In this document: positions 7,080-14,930 of the stretch, one piece after another | How positions within the stretch are numbered: the first letter of the stretch is position 1 | Layout of the letters: the number at the start of each line of letters is the position of its first letter | NCBI GenBank assembly: GCA_026692885.1 | Contig: JAPLNJ010000349.1 | Coordinates: 1 to 22,863 of the forward strand | Source of the DNA: Planctomycetota bacterium | GTDB taxonomy: Bacteria; Planctomycetota; Planctomycetia; Pirellulales; Pirellulaceae | Reading direction: 5' to 3' | Length of the DNA: 22,863 bases | The notes under the pieces: generated by a model | What the model saw: only the letters and a program-made list of their open reading frames with translations | Databases searched by the model: none | What the model was told of the DNA's origin: nothing | Translations under genes and position numbers: made by a program

Positions 7080-8333
7080 TCACAGGATCCACGGCGCCCG
7101 CATGGGCCGGTCGACCCAGCGGTTCGCTTCGTCGTCGCCGACGATGACTTCCTTGACCGGGTCGAACTTGAACGCACGGCCGGTCCAGAAGGCAATGTTG
7201 GCCAGGTGGCAGGTGGCCACGGTGCGGTGGGCGATCTCGATATCGCGGAACGGCCGCTCCCGCGTTTTGACGCAATGCAGGAAGTCACCAAAGATACCGT
7301 TGCGTCCTTGGTAGCCCGGGACGTAGACTTCGGGCGGCGCCGTCCTGGGCCGTCCGCGATAAGGAACCTCACCCAGGGTGCCCTTGAATCCCAGCGGGCC
7401 GTCCCAGGTACCGCCCAGATACATGCGCACGCCGTTAGCGTACTTGAAGGTCAGATGGGGGTACTCTTTACCGTCCGGCGGGATGACCTCCACAGGCAGC
7501 GGCTGGTTGTACAGCTGGCTGGCATAGAGTGCGCCGCCGATGTGATGGGCGCCCCAATCGGTCATGCCGCCGCCGGAGAAATCGCGGCAGCCGCGCCAGT
7601 TGAAGGGGTGATAGGCCTTGTTGTAGGGCCGCCACGGAGCCGGACCGAGCCACAGGTCCCAGTCCATCCCTTCGGGCACAGGTTCGGCCGGTTGCAGCAT
7701 CTCACCGGACGGGCCGCCGATGCCGACAAAGACCTCCTGCAGTTGGCCGCAAGTCCCGGCCCACATCATGCGGTGGTACCAGTTGTAGTCCTCCCAGACC
7801 CGCTGGCTGCCGCCCGAGAACACGCGGCCGTAGCGGCGCGCGGTCTCGACCATGATCCGCCCTTGGCGGATCGTCAGTGTTTCCGGCTTCTCGCAGTACA
7901 CGTCCTTGCCGTTCCGCAGCGCCTCGCAAGTCACCAGCGCGTGCCAGTGATCGGGTGTGGCACAGAAGACGGCGTCGATGTCCGGCCGGGCACACAGTTC
8001 GCGGAAGTCGCGATAGTCGTCACAGCCCTTGTAGGTGCCGCTGGCCTTCTGCTGGGCGTAGCGACTCTCGACGCTCTGCTTGGCCCGTTCCCGGGCCCGA
8101 GTGTCGACATCGCAGACAGCGACGGCCTGAACTTCGGCAAACCCCATGAACCCGCCCATGTCGCCGGAGCCCTGTCCGCCCACGCCGACGAAGCCCATCG
8201 TAATGCGGTCGCTGGGCGCCGGGCGTCCCTCGCCGCCCAGGGCCGAGGCCGGGATAATGTACGGGGCCGCCGCTGCCGCCGCCACTCCTTTCAGAAACAA
8301 ACGCCGCGTTACTCGCGATTTCTTGTTCACCAT
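7080..8333 (-). CDS. Tat-exported Gfo/Idh/MocA family oxidoreductase (first of a divergent pair)
   Basis: 417 aa from the ATG at 8333, which has GGGAGG about 7 nt upstream; a longer frame to 8441 lacks a signal and is rejected. The N-terminus is a twin-arginine signal (TRRLFLKG at 9-16, then AAAAAAPYIIPASALGG). The Rossmann fold begins ITMGFVGVGGQGSG (44-57), followed by ATPDHWHAL (125-133) and the family signature KDVYCEKP with the likely catalytic Lys149. A C-terminal alpha/beta substrate domain follows (GGGMTDWGAHHIGGALYA). The family performs NAD(P)-dependent redox steps on sugars and inositols, and exported planctomycete members usually carry their cofactor through Tat. The substrate cannot be told from sequence. 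It is divergent from a paralogue at 8636, so shared regulation is plausible. Confidence 0.92.
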   Translation of the reverse strand: MVNKKSRVTRRLFLKGVAAAAAAPYIIPASALGGEGRPAPSDRITMGFVGVGGQGSGDMGGFMGFAEVQAVAVCDVDTRARERAKQSVESRYAQQKASGTYKGCDDYRDFRELCARPDIDAVFCATPDHWHALVTCEALRNGKDVYCEKPETLTIRQGRIMVETARRYGRVFSGGSQRVWEDYNWYHRMMWAGTCGQLQEVFVGIGGPSGEMLQPAEPVPEGMDWDLWLGPAPWRPYNKAYHPFNWRGCRDFSGGGMTDWGAHHIGGALYASQLYNQPLPVEVIPPDGKEYPHLTFKYANGVRMYLGGTWDGPLGFKGTLGEVPYRGRPRTAPPEVYVPGYQGRNGIFGDFLHCVKTRERPFRDIEIAHRTVATCHLANIAFWTGRAFKFDPVKEVIVGDDEANRWVDRPMRAPWIL

Positions 8334-8635
8334 GAAAGATCCTCCCTTGAAGGTGCTGGGATTCGACCGTCGGAATACTCGTTTCGGCTGATGTCCTTGG
8401 TCTGACAACCCTGCTGTCTTTGGTCTGGCAACCGTAGTCACAGTACGTTTCTGCCGTCAGCGGGACTGCCAGGACTGGGCGCAACCTAGTGACGGGAGGA
8501 GACTCTGTCAATCACCGTAGGCTACTATTCGACAGGGACCACGCGTACTCTACTTGGTTGCGGCTGGGCCGCGTTAAGGGCATACTGAGGGCGATTTCTC
8601 TCCGCACACCCTGTTCGCAGCGAAGGAGTCCCGCC
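8334..8635. promoter_or_regulatory. Shared control region between divergent oxidoreductase genes
   Basis: 302 bp separate the two start codons, so both promoters should lie here. TTGGTCTGACAACC (8398-8411) is repeated with one change as TTGGTCTGGCAACC (8421-8434), 23 bp apart start to start, about two helical turns, which would suit a dimeric regulator. No convincing -35/-10 pair was found in either direction, although TACTAT at 8523-8528 could be a -10 for the plus-strand gene. Ribosome sites are seen next to both starts. Confidence 0.4.
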
Positions 8636-10000
8636 ATGCAGAAACTCAATCGGCGCAGTTTTCTGATTCGTTCTCAGCAGGCCGGCTTGGCCCTGGCCGC
8701 TGGAAGTTCTCTGTTGACCTTCACGCAATCCGCGGGCGCCGCGGCGCCCAGCGAGAAGCTGATTTTGGGCATGGTCGGCGTCCGCGGCCGCGGTGCACAG
8801 TTGGCGGCCGGCTTCGCCGAGCGAGGTGACTGCGAAATCGCCTACATCGCGGACGTGGACCAGGCCGTGGTTCCGCCGTGTGCCGCAGCGGTGGCCAAGT
8901 TGCAGGGCAAGACGCCCAAAGCAGTCCAGGATTTTCGCCGCATGTTGGACGACAAGTCGGTCGACGCAATCGTGGTGGCCACACCCGATCACTGGCACGC
9001 GTTGGCCACGGTCTGGGGCTGCCAAGCCGGCAAGGATGTTTACGTCGAAAAGCCCGCCAGCCATTCGCCCTGGGAGGGACGCAAGATGGTCGAGGCGGCG
9101 CGCAAGTACAACCGCATCGTCGAACTGGGCACGCAGTGCCGCAGCGCCCCGTACCTGATCAATGCCAAGAAATACCTCGACAGCGGCAAACTCGGCAAGA
9201 TCCACTACTGCCGAGTCTACAACCAGAAGGAGTGGGGTAACGTCCAGGCCGTGCCGGACGCCGATCCGCCAGCCACTCTGGATTGGAACATGTGGAACGG
9301 CCCGGCGCCGGAATCCAGATTCAACGCCAACTACTGGCGCAGCTGGAACCACTTCTGGAAGTATTCCGGCGGCGATAGTATCAACGACGCCATTCATCAG
9401 TTGGATGTGGCGCGCTGGATGTGTGGTGTGAAGGTCCCCAAGAGCGTGTACTCGGTCGGCGGGCGATTTGCCGAGCCGGGTTGTCTGGAAACGCCCGACA
9501 CGCAGATCGCGGCCTACGAGTTCGACGACCTGGTGCTGACGTTCGAACTGACGTTGTACACGCCGTACATGATCAAGAGCGACATGGCCCTGCGCGAGGG
9601 CGACATCTACCCGTATTGGCCGCAGAACGGCACCCGCATCGAAATCTACGGGACCGAAGCCCTGATGATCGTCGGCCGCCACGGCGATGGCTGGCAGGTC
9701 TACGGCCGGCAGCACCAGCGGAATCCGGTGATCTTGGCCCAGGAGAAGGGACGTTTTCCCGACAAGCCACACAAGGCGGATTTTGTGGACGCCGTGCGGA
9801 CTCGCCGCCGGCCGAACGCCGACATCGAAGAAGGGCACCTCAGCACGCTGCTGTCGCAGTTTGCCAACATCAGCTACCGTTTGGGCGGCCAGAAGCTGCT
9901 GGTGGATGCGCAGACCGAAACGTTTACCAACAGCAGCGCCGGCAATGCCCTGCTGAAACGGGAATACCGCAAACCGTGGGTGGTGCCGGAGCAGGTCTGA
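8636..10000 (+). CDS. Tat-exported Gfo/Idh/MocA family oxidoreductase (second of a divergent pair)
   Basis: 454 aa from the ATG at 8636, preceded by GAAGGAG with 8-nt spacing; the frame is open back to 8489 but without a signal. The N-terminus is a Tat signal (NRRSFLIRS at 5-13, then an Ala/Gly/Leu-rich core and AGAAA). The nucleotide-binding start is LILGMVGVRGRGAQ (42-55), then ATPDHWHAL (115-123) and KDVYVEKP with Lys139 as the probable catalytic residue. The C-terminal domain has GGDSINDAIHQLDVARWM, close in lay-out to the divergent neighbour but clearly diverged. NAD(P)-dependent sugar or polyol redox chemistry in the periplasm is the family expectation; the substrate is unknown. Confidence 0.92.
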   Translation: MQKLNRRSFLIRSQQAGLALAAGSSLLTFTQSAGAAAPSEKLILGMVGVRGRGAQLAAGFAERGDCEIAYIADVDQAVVPPCAAAVAKLQGKTPKAVQDFRRMLDDKSVDAIVVATPDHWHALATVWGCQAGKDVYVEKPASHSPWEGRKMVEAARKYNRIVELGTQCRSAPYLINAKKYLDSGKLGKIHYCRVYNQKEWGNVQAVPDADPPATLDWNMWNGPAPESRFNANYWRSWNHFWKYSGGDSINDAIHQLDVARWMCGVKVPKSVYSVGGRFAEPGCLETPDTQIAAYEFDDLVLTFELTLYTPYMIKSDMALREGDIYPYWPQNGTRIEIYGTEALMIVGRHGDGWQVYGRQHQRNPVILAQEKGRFPDKPHKADFVDAVRTRRRPNADIEEGHLSTLLSQFANISYRLGGQKLLVDAQTETFTNSSAGNALLKREYRKPWVVPEQV

Positions 10001-10064
10001 GGCGGCGGGTGTCGATGGAGTCCTTGGTTGCCAATGGCAGGGGAGGGCGAGGTGCCCGCCGAGC

Positions 10065-10247
10065 CGGGGCGTACGACAAGGGGTCAGACGTACAGATTTC
10101 AGTTTTCGCGGTCGTGTGCCCAAGCCTAGGGAAAGCCTTCTGTCCGCGAAAACTGAAATCTGTACATCTGACCCCAGCAGGCGGTCCGTCTCTGCGAAAC
10201 CGTAAGACCCCATGCTTGACACCGACACCCCGAAAACCGTTTGGTGC
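10065..10247. repeat. Long-palindrome element, copy 2
   Basis: The inner arms at about 10080-10111 (GGGGTCAGACGTACAGATTT...) and 10144-10175 pair over 32 nt with one mismatch. The right outer arm (GTCTCTGCGAAACCGTAA, then CATGCTTGAC) and terminus CGTTTGGTGC are present, but the left outer arm is missing; the similarity starts near GGGGCGTACGACAAGG. It is about 95% identical by eye to copy 3 in the same orientation. The element ends 35 bp past the thioesterase stop. Confidence 0.8.
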
Positions 10248-10282
10248 CAATTGGCCACGCAGTTGCGAACTTGGAACTACTG

Positions 10283-10702
10283 TCATTCCGCCCGGAGCGG
10301 TATGGTGCGTTGGGCCTGCGGCGAGCCTTCCACGGCCACGTAGGTCACTTCGGCCTCCGTCAATTGAATGGTGTTCTCGTCCCGCTCGGTCTCGACACTC
10401 ACGTGCATGGTAATCGAGGTGCGTCCGATGCGGACCACCTCGGTGTAGAAACTGACGATATCCCCGACCCACACGGGCCGGTGGAACTCGATACTCTTCA
10501 TCCCCACGGTCACGAGCAGTCGCTTGGGAAAGCCCCGCTGCCGCAGGACGTGTGCCGCGCCGATCGCGCCTGCTTGGTCGAGATAGCTCAGGATCACTCC
10601 GCCGAAAATCGTTCCGTACGGATTCGTATCGCGCGGCATCATCGCCGCCTTGACGGCCAGGTAGGGTTCTGGCGACGAGCAATCGGGTGACGGTTCGGAC
10701 AT
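10283..10702 (-). CDS. Hotdog-fold acyl-CoA thioesterase (YciA-like)
   Basis: 139 aa, the usual size of a single hotdog domain. The signature DTNPYGTIFGGVILSYLDQA (25-44) matches YciA/ACOT-type thioesterases, with Asp42 at the position of the catalytic acid. The stretch VGMKSIEFHRPVWVGDIVSF (66-85) is the conserved strand pair. It should hydrolyse acyl-CoA thioesters in the cytoplasm; chain-length preference cannot be read. The ATG at 10702 has GGGAG about 8 nt upstream. The gene is isolated between two same-orientation copies of a palindromic element, whose left end touches its ribosome-binding site, so its promoter must lie in or beyond the element. Confidence 0.9.
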   Translation of the reverse strand: MSEPSPDCSSPEPYLAVKAAMMPRDTNPYGTIFGGVILSYLDQAGAIGAAHVLRQRGFPKRLLVTVGMKSIEFHRPVWVGDIVSFYTEVVRIGRTSITMHVSVETERDENTIQLTEAEVTYVAVEGSPQAQRTIPLRAE

Positions 10703-10714
10703 GCGTGACTCCCT

Positions 10715-10960
10715 AGCACCAAACGCTATTTTGGCCCTTGCGCGTCAAGAATGAGACGTAACGGTTCAGCAGGGACAGGGCGTGCGACAAGGGGTCAGAC
10801 GTACAGATTTCAGTTTTCGCGGTCGTGGGCCCAAGCCTAGGGAAAGCCCGCTGCCCGCTAAAACTGAAATCTGTACGTCTGACCCCAGCAGGCGGTCCGT
10901 CTCTGCGAAACCGTAAAACCCCATGCTTGACACCGACAACCCCGAAAACCGTTTGGTGCT
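10715..10960. repeat. Long-palindrome element, copy 3 (complete, 246 bp)
   Basis: It is bounded by perfect 11-bp terminal inverted repeats AGCACCAAACG (10715-10725) and CGTTTGGTGCT (10950-10960). Inside are outer arms (GTCAAGAATGAGACGTAACG versus the complement near 10900-10930), and inner arms of 32 nt starting GGGGTCAGACGTACAG and answered by ...CTGTACGTCTGACCCC, one mismatch. The apical part holds GGGCCC and CCTAGG palindromes. No ORF. Both arms carry an outward-facing TTGAC(A/G) 17 nt inside the terminus. MITE-like; no transposase in the window. Confidence 0.85.
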
Positions 10961-10996
10961 TGCGTTGGTCTCGGTGGCAGTCAATCCGCGTAGGTC

Positions 10997-11126
10997 AGGC
11001 GAGCGGCAGGAAATAGTTTACCCAACTCAATGTAGGATGGTCTTCCCAGACCGTCCCGATTGGCCCGGGAAGGCCGACCTGCGGGTGAATTATTTCCTGC
11101 CGCTCGCCTCAGGCTTTCCAGCCTGA
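10997..11126 (+). repeat. 109-bp inverted-repeat element, copy A, plus adjoining hairpin
   Basis: GCGAGCGGCAGGAAATA (10999-11015) and its exact complement (11091-11107) bound a 109-bp unit containing GGTCTTCCCAGACC and AAGGCCGACC blocks. TCAGGCT-TTCC-AGCCTGA, a perfect 7-bp tetraloop hairpin, follows at 11109-11126. An opposite-orientation copy of exactly the same length lies at 12830-12938; the two flank the DAHP synthase gene. 11127-11239 shows nothing else. Confidence 0.85.
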
Positions 11127-11239
11127 CTTTCGATGGCCCCAGGCATTCTGTCCGGAAGGCAGCCGGAAAACAAGCAGGTGTGCCGTCAACTTGGCCTTGG
11201 TTGTCTAGCGCCCTCCCAGTGTGTCGCCCTCCCGGTGTC

Positions 11240-11268
11240 TTGACGTTTTGGTCCACAAGGGCTATGGT
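11240..11268 (+). promoter_or_regulatory. Probable sigma70-type promoter of the DAHP synthase gene
   Basis: TTGACG (11240-11245), a 17-bp spacer and TATGGT (11263-11268). This predicts a transcript start near 11275, about 30 nt before the ATG at 11307. It was found by eye; a chance match cannot be excluded. Confidence 0.45.
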
Positions 11269-11306
11269 GCCTGCATCATTCAGCCCTCCCACGGGGAACC
11301 TGCCCT

Positions 11307-12707
11307 ATGAATATGCCTTGGTCGCCGACGTCCTGGCGCACGCGACCGTTTCCTGTCGCTCAGAAAGTCGAGTACCCCGACCGGCCCGCCTTGGACGGCG
11401 TGCTGACCGCGCTGGCCAAACTCCCGCCGCTGGTGACCAGTTGGGAAGTGGAATCGTTGAAAAAGCAACTGGCACTGGCCTGCCGCGGCGAAGCCTTCCT
11501 GCTGCAAGGCGGCGACTGTTCGGAGACGTTTGAGGACTGCCAGTCGGAAGCGCTCGTCAGCAAGCTGAAGATCCTGCTGAAGATGAGCGTAATTCTGGTC
11601 TACGGCTGCCAGCAGCGGATCATCCGGGTGGGCCGTTTCGCAGGCCAGTACGCCAAGCCGCGATCGTGCCAAACGGAGACGTACGACGGGGTCACGTTGC
11701 CCAGCTACCGCGGCAACCTGATCAACCGCAAGCCGTTCACCCCGGCAGACCGCACCCCTGATTCCTCGCTGTTGTTGCGCGGCTACGAGCGGGCCGCGCT
11801 GACGCTAAATTTTCTCCGCAGTCTGGTGGCGGGCGGATTCGCCGATCACCACCATCCCGAACTGTGGGACGTGGACTTCGTCAGCCATTCCTCCCGCTCG
11901 GGCGATTACCGCCAGATCATGGACGCCATCGTCCAGGCGGTGAGCTTCATGGAGGCGGTGGCGGGCCGGACGCTGGCCGAGTTGGACGGCGTCGAGTTCT
12001 TTGTCAGCCACGAGGGGTTGCATCTCGACTACGAACAGGCCCAAACGCGCCAAGTACCTCGCCGCACCGGTTGGTACGACCTGACCACGCATTTTCCCTG
12101 GATTGGCGACCGGACGCGTCTCCTGGACGGCGCCCACGTCGAGTTCTTCCGCGGTATTGCCAATCCGATCGGCGTCAAGCTCGGTCCGTCCTGCTCGCCG
12201 GACGAACTCCTGGCGCTGACGGAGATCCTGAATCCCCAGAACGAACCCGGCCGTCTGACGCTGATCCACCGGTTCGGGGCCGCTGCCATTGACATCTGTT
12301 TGCCGCCGTTAATCGAGGCGGTCCGGCGTGCCGGGCGGGTCGTGTTGTGGTGCTGCGATCCCATGCATGGCAACACGTTGACCACCAAGTCGGGCCTCAA
12401 GACGCGGCGTTTCGAAGACATCCGCCAGGAACTGGATCGGGCCTTCGAGATCCACGAATCGCTGGGCACGCACCTGGGCGGGGCGCACTTCGAATTGACC
12501 GGCGAAAACGTCACCGAGTGCACGGGCGGCGCCCGCGGTCTGACCGAAGCCGACTTGAGCAAGTCCTTCTTGAGCGACGTCGATCCCCGCCTGAATTACG
12601 AGCAAGCCATGGAGATGGCCTTGCTGATCACCCGCCGGATGAGCCGCTCGCGCAGGTTGGCGCCCCCAGCGATTCACGCACTCGAGGTGATCGCTCAGCG
12701 GAAGTGA
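11307..12707 (+). CDS. Class II 3-deoxy-7-phosphoheptulonate (DAHP) synthase
   Basis: 466 aa, normal for the plant-type (class II) family. It condenses phosphoenolpyruvate and erythrose 4-phosphate, the first step of the shikimate pathway to aromatic amino acids. The N-terminus has the family start WSPTSWRTRPFPVAQKVEYP. Metal ligands line up with the Mycobacterium tuberculosis enzyme (C87, H369, E411, D441): Cys71 in QGGDCSETF, His354 in CCDPMHGNT, Glu396 in HFELTGENVTE and Asp426 in SDVDPRLNYEQ, with nearly identical spacing (283, 42, 30). The set is complete, so the enzyme should be active. The ATG at 11307 has GGGGA 9 nt upstream; Met3 at 11313 is an alternative. Monocistronic, with a sigma70-like promoter, and flanked by inverted 109-bp repeats. 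Confidence 0.96.
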   Translation: MNMPWSPTSWRTRPFPVAQKVEYPDRPALDGVLTALAKLPPLVTSWEVESLKKQLALACRGEAFLLQGGDCSETFEDCQSEALVSKLKILLKMSVILVYGCQQRIIRVGRFAGQYAKPRSCQTETYDGVTLPSYRGNLINRKPFTPADRTPDSSLLLRGYERAALTLNFLRSLVAGGFADHHHPELWDVDFVSHSSRSGDYRQIMDAIVQAVSFMEAVAGRTLAELDGVEFFVSHEGLHLDYEQAQTRQVPRRTGWYDLTTHFPWIGDRTRLLDGAHVEFFRGIANPIGVKLGPSCSPDELLALTEILNPQNEPGRLTLIHRFGAAAIDICLPPLIEAVRRAGRVVLWCCDPMHGNTLTTKSGLKTRRFEDIRQELDRAFEIHESLGTHLGGAHFELTGENVTECTGGARGLTEADLSKSFLSDVDPRLNYEQAMEMALLITRRMSRSRRLAPPAIHALEVIAQRK

Positions 12708-12829
12708 AACGGCCGGGTGCTCAGAACCAGCAGTTCCCCTCGCCTTGGTACTCCGGGGAGGGGCTAGAGGTGCGGCGCAACGCCGTTAAGGATTTTGGTA
12801 GCCGAATTCGCCAGAATTCGGGTGTTTGG

Positions 12830-12972
12830 GCGAGCGGCAGAAAATAGCTTACCCGTAGGTCGGCCTTTCCAGGCCGATCGGGACGGTCTTGGAAGACCAT
12901 CCTACATTACGGTGGGTAAGTTATTTCCTGCCGCTCGCTTTGGCGTGAATCTCCGAAGTCTGGCGACTTCGG
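12830..12972 (-). repeat. 109-bp inverted-repeat element, copy B, plus adjoining hairpin
   Basis: 12830-12938 is bounded by GCGAGCGGCAGAAAATA and the complement of GCGAGCGGCAGGAAATA; its reverse complement aligns base for base with copy A at roughly 85% by eye. Inside are TCGGCCT-TTCC-AGGCCGA and GGTCTT-GG-AAGACC hairpins. A perfect 8-bp hairpin CCGAAGTC-TGGC-GACTTCGG follows at 12953-12972. The remaining spacer 12708-12829 has only a short CCCCTCGCC/GGGGAGGGG palindrome near 12736-12766, possibly ending the DAHP synthase transcript. Confidence 0.8.
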
Positions 12973-13057
12973 TTACGACGAGGCTTTCGCAGCAGCACAA
13001 ACTGGCCGGAGTGAGGTCGCTCGGCCACACCCGGACCATCGCCAGGAGAAGAACGCC

Positions 13058-14029
13058 ATGCAATACCGCAGGTTTGGACGAACCGGTTGGAAGGTCAGTG
13101 AGATCGGCTACGGCATGTGGGGCTTGGCCGGTTGGACAGGCGCGGACGACGCCGAGACGCGCGCAGCTCTGCAGCGGTCGGTCGAGCTGGGCTGCAACTT
13201 CTTCGACACTGCCTGGGGTTACGGCGCGGGCCGCAGCGAAGGCATCCTGGGCGAGTTGCTCCGCGCGAACCCTGGCCGGCGGTTGTACACCGCCACGAAA
13301 ATGCCGCCCAAGAACTTCCAGTGGCCCAGCCGCCGGGAATATACGCTGGACGACTGCTTTCCGCCCGACCACATCCAGGAATACGTCGAACGCAGCCTGC
13401 GGAACGCCGGTCTCGACGCCTTCGATTTGATGCAGTTCCATACCTGGGAAGACAGCTGGCTGGCCGACGAACGCTGGATCCGCAAGGTGACGGACCTGAA
13501 GTCCCAGGGGCTGTTTCGCGCGATCGGTATCAGCCTCAACCGCTGGGAACCATGGAATGGGGTGAAGGCGGTCGAGAGCGGCCTGATCGACGCCGTCCAG
13601 GTGATCTACAACATCTTCGACCAGAATCCTCAGGACGACCTGCTGCCCGCCTGTCGTACCCAGGACGTGGCGGTGATCGCGCGCGTGCCCTTCGACGAAG
13701 GCACCCTGACGGGCACGTTGACCGAGGACAGCCGCTGGCCTGAGGGCGACTGGCGCAACACCTACTTTGTGGCCGAGAACCTGCGGGCCAGCGTCGAGCA
13801 CGCCGAGGCCCTGCGCCCGCTGATTCCGCGTGGGATGACGATGCCGGAGTTGGCGCTGCGGTTCATCCTGTCCGAACCCACGGTCAGCACCATCATTCCC
13901 GGGATGCGGAAGGTCCCGCACGTCGATGCCAACCTCGCCACCAGCGACGCCGGCCCCCTGGATGCCTCGCTACTGCGCGAGTTAGCCAAGCATCGCTGGG
14001 ACCGACAGCCGACCCCGTGGTCGCAATAG
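13058..14029 (+). CDS. Aldo/keto reductase
   Basis: 323 aa, typical for the AKR superfamily (NADPH-dependent reduction of aldehydes and ketones on a TIM barrel). The start MQYRRFGRTGWKVSEIGYGM is the standard N-terminus, and the catalytic tetrad is intact: Asp50 and Tyr55 in FFDTAWGYG, Lys81 in TATKMP and His128 in LMQFHTW. The C-terminal cofactor segment includes STIIPGMRKVPHVDAN. The ATG at 13058 is preceded by AGGAGAA with 7-nt spacing. No signal peptide, so cytoplasmic. The next gene starts 133 bp downstream with its own promoter-like sequence, so co-transcription is uncertain. The substrate is unknown. Confidence 0.94.
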   Translation: MQYRRFGRTGWKVSEIGYGMWGLAGWTGADDAETRAALQRSVELGCNFFDTAWGYGAGRSEGILGELLRANPGRRLYTATKMPPKNFQWPSRREYTLDDCFPPDHIQEYVERSLRNAGLDAFDLMQFHTWEDSWLADERWIRKVTDLKSQGLFRAIGISLNRWEPWNGVKAVESGLIDAVQVIYNIFDQNPQDDLLPACRTQDVAVIARVPFDEGTLTGTLTEDSRWPEGDWRNTYFVAENLRASVEHAEALRPLIPRGMTMPELALRFILSEPTVSTIIPGMRKVPHVDANLATSDAGPLDASLLRELAKHRWDRQPTPWSQ

Positions 14030-14063
14030 GTGGTCTAACGAGGTGGACTTCGCGGTGCGGTTC

Positions 14064-14092
14064 TTGACGGGAGCAACTGCGCCCGCTAGTAT
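14064..14092 (+). promoter_or_regulatory. Probable sigma70-type promoter of the SDR/aminotransferase pair
   Basis: TTGACG (14064-14069), 17-bp spacer, TAGTAT (14087-14092), predicting a start near 14099 and a leader of about 64 nt. It has the same -35 hexamer and spacing as the DAHP synthase promoter candidate. The GTG start at 14163 has GGGAGG (14152-14157) 5 nt upstream. Confidence 0.5.
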
Positions 14093-14162
14093 CCTCGCGT
14101 GTTCGTAAGACAGCGTTTGTCGCTGAGTTCGACTTGGCATCGTTGGCGGCCGGGAGGCGTCC

Positions 14163-14930
14163 GTGAGACTGGCAGGTAAGGTGGCTCTGATTACCGGCGC
14201 GGGTTCGGGGATTGGCCGGGCTTCGGCCCTGCGATTTGCGGCGGAGGGGGCTCGCGTGGTGGTGGTGGATTGGAAGCCGGCTGGGGGCCGCGAGACGGTC
14301 GCACAGATTCAGGCGGCAGGTGGCGTGGCCAGCTTTGTCGAGGCGGATGTTTCCCAGGAAGAAGACGTGCAGCGCATGGTCGCGACCGCCGTCGACGTTT
14401 ACGGACGATTGGACATCCTCTTCAATAACGCGGCCGTGCAGGTGTTCGGCACCATCCCGGAAACATCCACGAGCGATTGGCAGAGGGTGCTGGATGTGAA
14501 CCTGAAGGGCGTCTACTTAGGCTGCAAGTATGCCCTCCGGCAGATGATCGCCCAAGGCGGCGGCTGCATCGTGAACATGTCCTCCACACTCGGCTTCGTC
14601 GGCGACCCGGCCATGCCCGCCTACGGCGCCACGAAGGGCGGCATCCTGGCGATGACCAAGGCGATGGCTCAGGCCCACGGGCGCCAGAACATCCGCGTCA
14701 ATGCCATCTGCCCCGGCGACGTGGACACGCCCATCGTGCAGGAATACTTTGACCAGCAGCCGGATCCAGCGGCGGCGCGGCGGCAGGTGGCCGCGTACTA
14801 CGCCCTGGGACGCATCGCCCAGCCCGAGGAAATCGCCCAGGTGGCGCTGTTCCTGGCCTCCGACGAGAGTTCGTTCCTGACCGGCACCGCGATCGTTGCG
14901 GACGGCGGGCAGACCAGCAAGTGTTATTGA
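14163..14930 (+). CDS. Short-chain dehydrogenase/reductase (FabG-like)
   Basis: 255 aa, classical SDR length. It shows TGAGSGIG (11-18), NNAA (88-91), the Ser region NMSS (138-141) and catalytic Tyr154/Lys158 in YGATK, then ADGGQTS at the C-terminus. Asp36 after the second strand (VVVVD) points to NAD+ rather than NADP+. It should oxidise a secondary alcohol or reduce a ketone. The GTG start is supported by a well-placed GGGAGG. Its last bases overlap the next reading frame, an aminotransferase, suggesting one transcript in which the ketone made by the SDR may be aminated (inference). Confidence 0.94.
   Translation: MRLAGKVALITGAGSGIGRASALRFAAEGARVVVVDWKPAGGRETVAQIQAAGGVASFVEADVSQEEDVQRMVATAVDVYGRLDILFNNAAVQVFGTIPETSTSDWQRVLDVNLKGVYLGCKYALRQMIAQGGGCIVNMSSTLGFVGDPAMPAYGATKGGILAMTKAMAQAHGRQNIRVNAICPGDVDTPIVQEYFDQQPDPAAARRQVAAYYALGRIAQPEEIAQVALFLASDESSFLTGTAIVADGGQTSKCY

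Noticed and set aside
8334..8441. 36-residue N-terminal extension of the first oxidoreductase
   Set aside because: The Tat signal begins at the internal ATG 8333, which has a good ribosome-binding site; the extension would bury the signal.
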